Source of the DNA: Planctomycetota bacterium | GTDB lineage: Bacteria; Planctomycetota; Phycisphaerae; Phycisphaerales; SM1A02 | NCBI GenBank assembly: GCA_014381385.1 | Contig: JACNLR010000065.1 | Coordinates: 1-9,278, forward strand | Length of the DNA: 9,278 bases | Direction of reading: 5' to 3' | Part shown: piece after piece, positions 6,883-9,278 of the stretch | How the letters are laid out: each line of letters begins with the position of its first letter | How positions within the stretch are numbered: the stretch's first letter is position 1 | The notes under the pieces: generated by a model | Told to the model about the DNA's origin: nothing | The model's database searches: none | What the model saw: only the letters and a program-made list of their open reading frames with translations | Made by a program: the position numbers and the translations under genes

Positions 6883-8706
6883 ATGAAAAACAACAGCGTC
6901 AAGTTATGGGAAGAGTACATAGAGTACGCCGTACTCGCTATTGCGATCCTCGTTCTAGCTTGGTTTGCATGGGGTGCATTTGGAACCAGCATAGAAGTAA
7001 AAGTTGGAAAGCGCGTTGTAACGACAACGTCTGTTGACGCGGATCTTATTGAAGCAGCGAAGGAAATTGCCCCAAAACAGAGTGATAGTGCCCCATCGCC
7101 TATGGAGATTATTGCACCCGACCCCCTTGGTGTTACGTTTACTACAAGAGCTTTGGCAAGTGTTTCTCCAAAACCAAAGGTTTTGTTTCCAGCGTTAGAT
7201 ATGTCCGCGAATGTCGATAAAGACCAAGGAATCCTTGCGGAACTTGTCATGTATGCAACGCCAGTTATCCCATCTCCAAACGATGTTAGAGCACGACAGT
7301 GGTTTGGCACGATTCTTGATTCTGAAATTGACAGCATTGATGACTTACTCGATATTGTCGAGGGTCCGCCCTATGACTCATCTTGGATTCAAGTGGACGC
7401 AACGTTTGATATCGATGCAACGATTGAAGCGTTTAAGGTTTCCTCCGATGACTTGCACGCAGTTCCAGATAGATGGTACGACGGTGGCGCGGATATTTTT
7501 GATATTCAGATTCAGCGTCAGCGATTGCAAGCGGGCATTTGGTCTGAACCAGAAACAATCGAACTGTTACCGGGGCATCTGCAGTATCGCGATCGAGTGC
7601 AAGAAAAAGCCATCGACTCCAGCGAAAAAGAGAATATCATTCACGACTTACGCGGCGGTTTGCAAGCTGAAATTACAAGACCAGCGTATTACCTCTGTAA
7701 AAACAATATGCCATCTGAAGATGATTTAGATCCTGAAACGTGGGACGATTCCATCAAGGAAATGACTGAAAAAGATAGACTGCAAAAGAAATTGCAAATT
7801 CACATGAAGAAAATTTCAAAGCAACAGAAGTTGATTGAAACTATTCAGAAGCGAATGGACGATTTAGATAGTGGTGGCGGTCCTGCGATGGGCGGTGGTG
7901 GACCGATGGGTGGCGGCGGAAACTCCAGTGGTAATTCCAAGCGAGATCGTTTGCAGAAACAACTTGGAAGCGCAAACGAAAAGTTGGTTGCTTTATTCGA
8001 AAAGAAAGATCTCCTTGAAGAAGAAATCGATGCAATTGGTGCTTCAGATGAAACAGAAGAACAAGTTGTTCTAACAGGAGAGATTCGTGTGTGGGGACAC
8101 GACATGACTGCAGAAGCCGGTGGGACATATCGATACCGTATGCTTGTGCAACTTGGAAACCCCTTCTTTGGACATAAACCGAGTTTATTCCCAGAACAAA
8201 AGGGACTCGCTGAAAAGGTGACGATTGCATCTTTGCAAAGCGAATGGTCAACGAAGATAGAAGTGCAGAATCCGATGCAGTGGTTCATTGTAAATGCCCG
8301 AAATTCAGGGCAAAGTATGAATCCAGATGCACTTGACAGCGGGTTTGTGACAGTGGAATATTTTGAGTTTAGCGATGGTCTTTGGGTTCAAGACACTTTT
8401 ATCGTACAAGTTGGTCAACGAGTGGGGAAACTTGACGATGCAGGTGAACCAGCCGATTGGTTCGTGCTTGACATCCTTGAAGACGCCGTGGGTGATTTGG
8501 TCATTTTGCAGCACATTGAAACAGGCGACTTAATGACAATGTACCCCTCAAAAGAATCGCAAAAAACAGAGTTACACCTGTTGCGACAACAGGTTAGGGA
8601 GCAATTGGATTCGTCTCAAGAGGACACTCCAGATGACCCAATCGAGCCACCAACTGGCGGACCTGGCGGTCCAATTGGATCTGGCGGCGGCGGTAGTATG
8701 CTTTGA
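6883..8706 (+). CDS. Single-pass membrane protein with Gly-hinged coiled coil, third protein of the pilus/secretion platform
   Basis: I do not recognise a named family. The 607-residue protein has a 14-residue cytoplasmic tail and one membrane helix at about 15-34 (YAVLAIAILVLAWFAWGAF). The stretch 165-230 (WIQVDATFDIDATIEAF, later QRQRLQAGIWSEPETIELLPG) looks fibronectin-III-like. Two charged helices at about 292-328 and 352-386 are separated by a Gly/Met/Pro segment (330-347), as in a coiled-coil hairpin. A second beta-rich part (395-555) contains AGGTYRYRMLVQLGNPFFG, and the Gly-rich tail ends at SML. It follows the PilO-like gene by 33 bases with only a weak TGGAT as ribosome binding site. 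Position and topology suggest the PilP/GspC slot, linking platform to secretin, but no lipobox is present and no PilP sequence motif is visible. The functional assignment is inference only. Confidence 0.55.
   Translation: MKNNSVKLWEEYIEYAVLAIAILVLAWFAWGAFGTSIEVKVGKRVVTTTSVDADLIEAAKEIAPKQSDSAPSPMEIIAPDPLGVTFTTRALASVSPKPKVLFPALDMSANVDKDQGILAELVMYATPVIPSPNDVRARQWFGTILDSEIDSIDDLLDIVEGPPYDSSWIQVDATFDIDATIEAFKVSSDDLHAVPDRWYDGGADIFDIQIQRQRLQAGIWSEPETIELLPGHLQYRDRVQEKAIDSSEKENIIHDLRGGLQAEITRPAYYLCKNNMPSEDDLDPETWDDSIKEMTEKDRLQKKLQIHMKKISKQQKLIETIQKRMDDLDSGGGPAMGGGGPMGGGGNSSGNSKRDRLQKQLGSANEKLVALFEKKDLLEEEIDAIGASDETEEQVVLTGEIRVWGHDMTAEAGGTYRYRMLVQLGNPFFGHKPSLFPEQKGLAEKVTIASLQSEWSTKIEVQNPMQWFIVNARNSGQSMNPDALDSGFVTVEYFEFSDGLWVQDTFIVQVGQRVGKLDDAGEPADWFVLDILEDAVGDLVILQHIETGDLMTMYPSKESQKTELHLLRQQVREQLDSSQEDTPDDPIEPPTGGPGGPIGSGGGGSML
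7870..7923 (+). repeat. Gly/Met/Pro hinge inside the coiled coil
   Basis: Residues 330-347 contain two near-repeats, GGGPAMG and GGGPMGG, between two heptad-like charged helices. This is the shortest of the Gly-rich segments in the three neighbouring proteins. The C-terminal tail of the same protein (8650-8703) is again Gly/Pro-rich. Confidence 0.7.
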
Positions 8707-8751
8707 TAGTTTGTACTTGGCGGTAATACGTATCGTAATTGCCTAGGAATG

Positions 8752-8783
8752 AAAAAAAACACAAAAACCCCCCTTGGGGGGTG
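8752..8783 (-). terminator. C6/G6 hairpin with T-tract on the minus strand
   Basis: CCCCCC (8768-8773) and GGGGGG (8776-8781) form a stem extended by one A-T pair at 8767/8782. On the minus strand it is followed by TTTTTGTGTTTTTTTT, as in an intrinsic terminator. On the plus strand the hairpin is followed by GTTGACG with no T-tract, so it would be a poor terminator for the upstream plus-strand gene. No minus-strand gene that would need it is visible to its right. It may stop antisense transcription, or the A-tract may act as an upstream promoter element. Confidence 0.55.
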
Positions 8784-8811
8784 TTGACGCGGGCTCTAGA
8801 TAGGTTAAAAT
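8784..8811 (+). promoter_or_regulatory. Sigma70-type promoter of the 23S rRNA transcript
   Basis: TTGACG (-35, 8784-8789) and TAAAAT (-10, 8806-8811) each differ from consensus at one base and are 16 bases apart. The discriminator CCTCGG is GC-rich, as in growth-rate and stringently controlled rRNA promoters. An A-rich tract at 8752-8767 lies about where a distal UP subsite would be. Transcription should start near 8817-8819. Confidence 0.8.
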
Positions 8812-8851
8812 CCTCGGCTCGCCTATTCGGAAAGCCGTTGGGCGGAGCGGG

Positions 8852-8873
8852 CTGCTATGTATAAACATAGTAG
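8852..8873 (+). promoter_or_regulatory. boxB-like hairpin of the rRNA antitermination signal
   Basis: CTGCTATGT and ACATAGTAG pair over 9 positions (one G-U) around an ATAA loop, 6 bases upstream of boxA. In E. coli rrn leaders boxB precedes boxA in the same order. Identification is by position and structure, since boxB sequences are not conserved. Confidence 0.6.
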
Positions 8874-8879
8874 GTCGCT

Positions 8880-8892
8880 TGCTCTTTGACAA
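8880..8892 (+). promoter_or_regulatory. boxA antitermination element
   Basis: TGCTCTTTGACAA matches the E. coli rrn boxA (TGCTCTTTAACAA) at 12 of 13 bases. As RNA it is expected to bind the NusB-S10 (NusE) pair, and with NusA and NusG make RNA polymerase resistant to premature Rho termination over the long 23S gene. Confidence 0.85.
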
Positions 8893-8947
8893 GTTCATGA
8901 TAGTAGTAAATGCAAAAAACCATTCTTGTTTTCTATTCAATTAGTAA

Positions 8948-8981
8948 AGGACAATACAACCTTCCCCGGATGTGTTGTCTT
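8948..8981 (+). other. Leader hairpin
   Basis: AGGACAATAC pairs with GTGTTGTCTT with two G-U pairs, around a 14-base loop. Function is unknown; it is one of the structural elements of the 23S leader. Confidence 0.4.
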
Positions 8982-9167
8982 AACAAGAGCGGGAAACTGC
9001 ATTCACCGAATTAATTTTTAAATAAGGTTGCACGCATAGGTGTGTAACTTTACTTGAGCAATTTTGAGAGCGATCTGAAAATATTCGTTATATGAATCGT
9101 TTGACCATCCACGTTTCTTTGATTTACATTGAAACAATTTCTGCAAGAATCCTCTTGTGGAATGGAC

Positions 9168-9194
9168 TGACTGAGACCCTTGCAAACTCAGTCA
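9168..9194 (+). other. Leader hairpin close to the 23S 5' end
   Basis: TGACTGAG and CTCAGTCA form a perfect 8-base stem around an 11-base loop, ending about 50 bases before 23S rRNA. It may be a processing or folding element of the precursor. There is no terminator-type T-tract behind it. Confidence 0.5.
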
Positions 9195-9244
9195 TGGTGC
9201 GTTGATTTGTCTTCAACTTTTATAAGTCGAAGTCGGGTCGGCAT

Positions 9245-9278
9245 GACCAGGTCGTTAAGGGCATATGGTGGATGTCTT
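9245..9278 (+). rRNA. rrl: 23S ribosomal RNA, 5' end only
   Basis: GTTAAGGGCATATGGTGGAT at 9254-9273 aligns with the conserved start of 23S rRNA (E. coli ACTAAGCGTACACGGTGGAT). By that alignment, E. coli position 1 falls at about 9245, giving a 5' end GACCAGGT that would pair with the 3' end of 23S outside the window. The rest of the gene lies to the right. There is no 16S rRNA upstream, so it is transcribed from its own promoter at 8784-8811. Confidence 0.9.

Larger units (their letters stand above)
8818..9244 (+). ncRNA. 5' leader of the 23S rRNA precursor (no gene inside)
   Basis: About 430 bases between the promoter and 23S rRNA hold no 16S rRNA, tRNA or convincing coding region. The start folds as GCTCGCC (8817-8823) with GGCGGAGC (8841-8848, one bulged G), enclosing CGG/CCG at 8828-8837. 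It is followed by a boxB-like hairpin and boxA, then further hairpins at 8948-8981 and 9168-9194. The leader is probably removed during rRNA maturation; the partner strand of the RNase III processing stem would lie beyond the 3' end of 23S, outside the window. Confidence 0.7.

Noticed and set aside
8717..8746. Imperfect hairpin just after the third membrane-protein gene, centred on TACG-TAT-CGTA
   Set aside because: The core is only 4 pairs with mismatches outside, and an A-tract, not a T-tract, follows on the plus strand. Not called a terminator.
8743..8940. 65-codon minus-strand open frame over the hairpin, rRNA promoter and boxA
   Set aside because: It covers regulatory elements and the T-tract, has no recognisable protein features, and the opposite strand explains the sequence.
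9064..9093. Possible second rRNA promoter (TTGAGA with TTATAT, 18-base spacer)
   Set aside because: Two mismatches in each box and no GC-rich discriminator; far weaker than 8784-8811 and likely chance in AT-rich leader sequence.
8893..9244. Search for a tRNA or the end of 16S rRNA in the 23S leader
   Set aside because: No TPsiC-arm motif, cloverleaf or anti-Shine-Dalgarno CCTCC end was found.

Overview
The window looks like chromosomal DNA of a planctomycete, possibly a marine Phycisphaerae-like lineage. This is inferred from three things. The genes for a trimmed type IV pilus/type II secretion inner-membrane assembly encode proteins with long Gly-rich inserts. A four-domain ribosomal protein S1 lies near a homodimeric-type glycyl-tRNA synthetase. 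A 23S rRNA gene has its own promoter and no 16S gene in front of it, an unlinked arrangement known from Planctomycetes. Base composition is moderate, with no obvious mobile elements, CRISPR arrays or tRNAs.

Left part (1-3058, minus strand): a compact operon transcribed right to left, rpsA-like S1 protein, then pdxA (vitamin B6 synthesis), then glyQS (glycyl-tRNA synthetase, cut by the left edge). The S1 stop and pdxA start share one base, and pdxA and glyQS are 10 bases apart. It is a housekeeping unit for translation and cofactor supply.

Middle (3059-3286): a 228-base divergent intergenic region with a 7+7-base inverted repeat next to the S1 start and three GGGTTA-type repeats.

Centre (3287-8706, plus strand): three consecutive genes for inner-membrane proteins. 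The first is a PilM actin-like ATPase fused to a PilN-like membrane segment and periplasmic domain. The second has the architecture of PilO/GspM. The third is a single-pass protein with a Gly-hinged coiled coil and fibronectin-III-like stretches, sitting where PilP/GspC would be expected. All three carry Gly-rich low-complexity segments. They probably form the cytoplasm-to-periplasm alignment platform of a pilus or secretion machine whose motor, pilin and secretin genes are not in this window.

Right part (8707-9278): a C6/G6 hairpin with a T-tract on the minus strand, immediately followed by a strong sigma70-type promoter with a GC-rich discriminator. After that comes a leader of about 430 bases with a boxB-like hairpin and a near-perfect boxA antitermination signal, then the first 34 bases of 23S rRNA. 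The leader holds no protein gene, tRNA or 16S rRNA that I can recognise.
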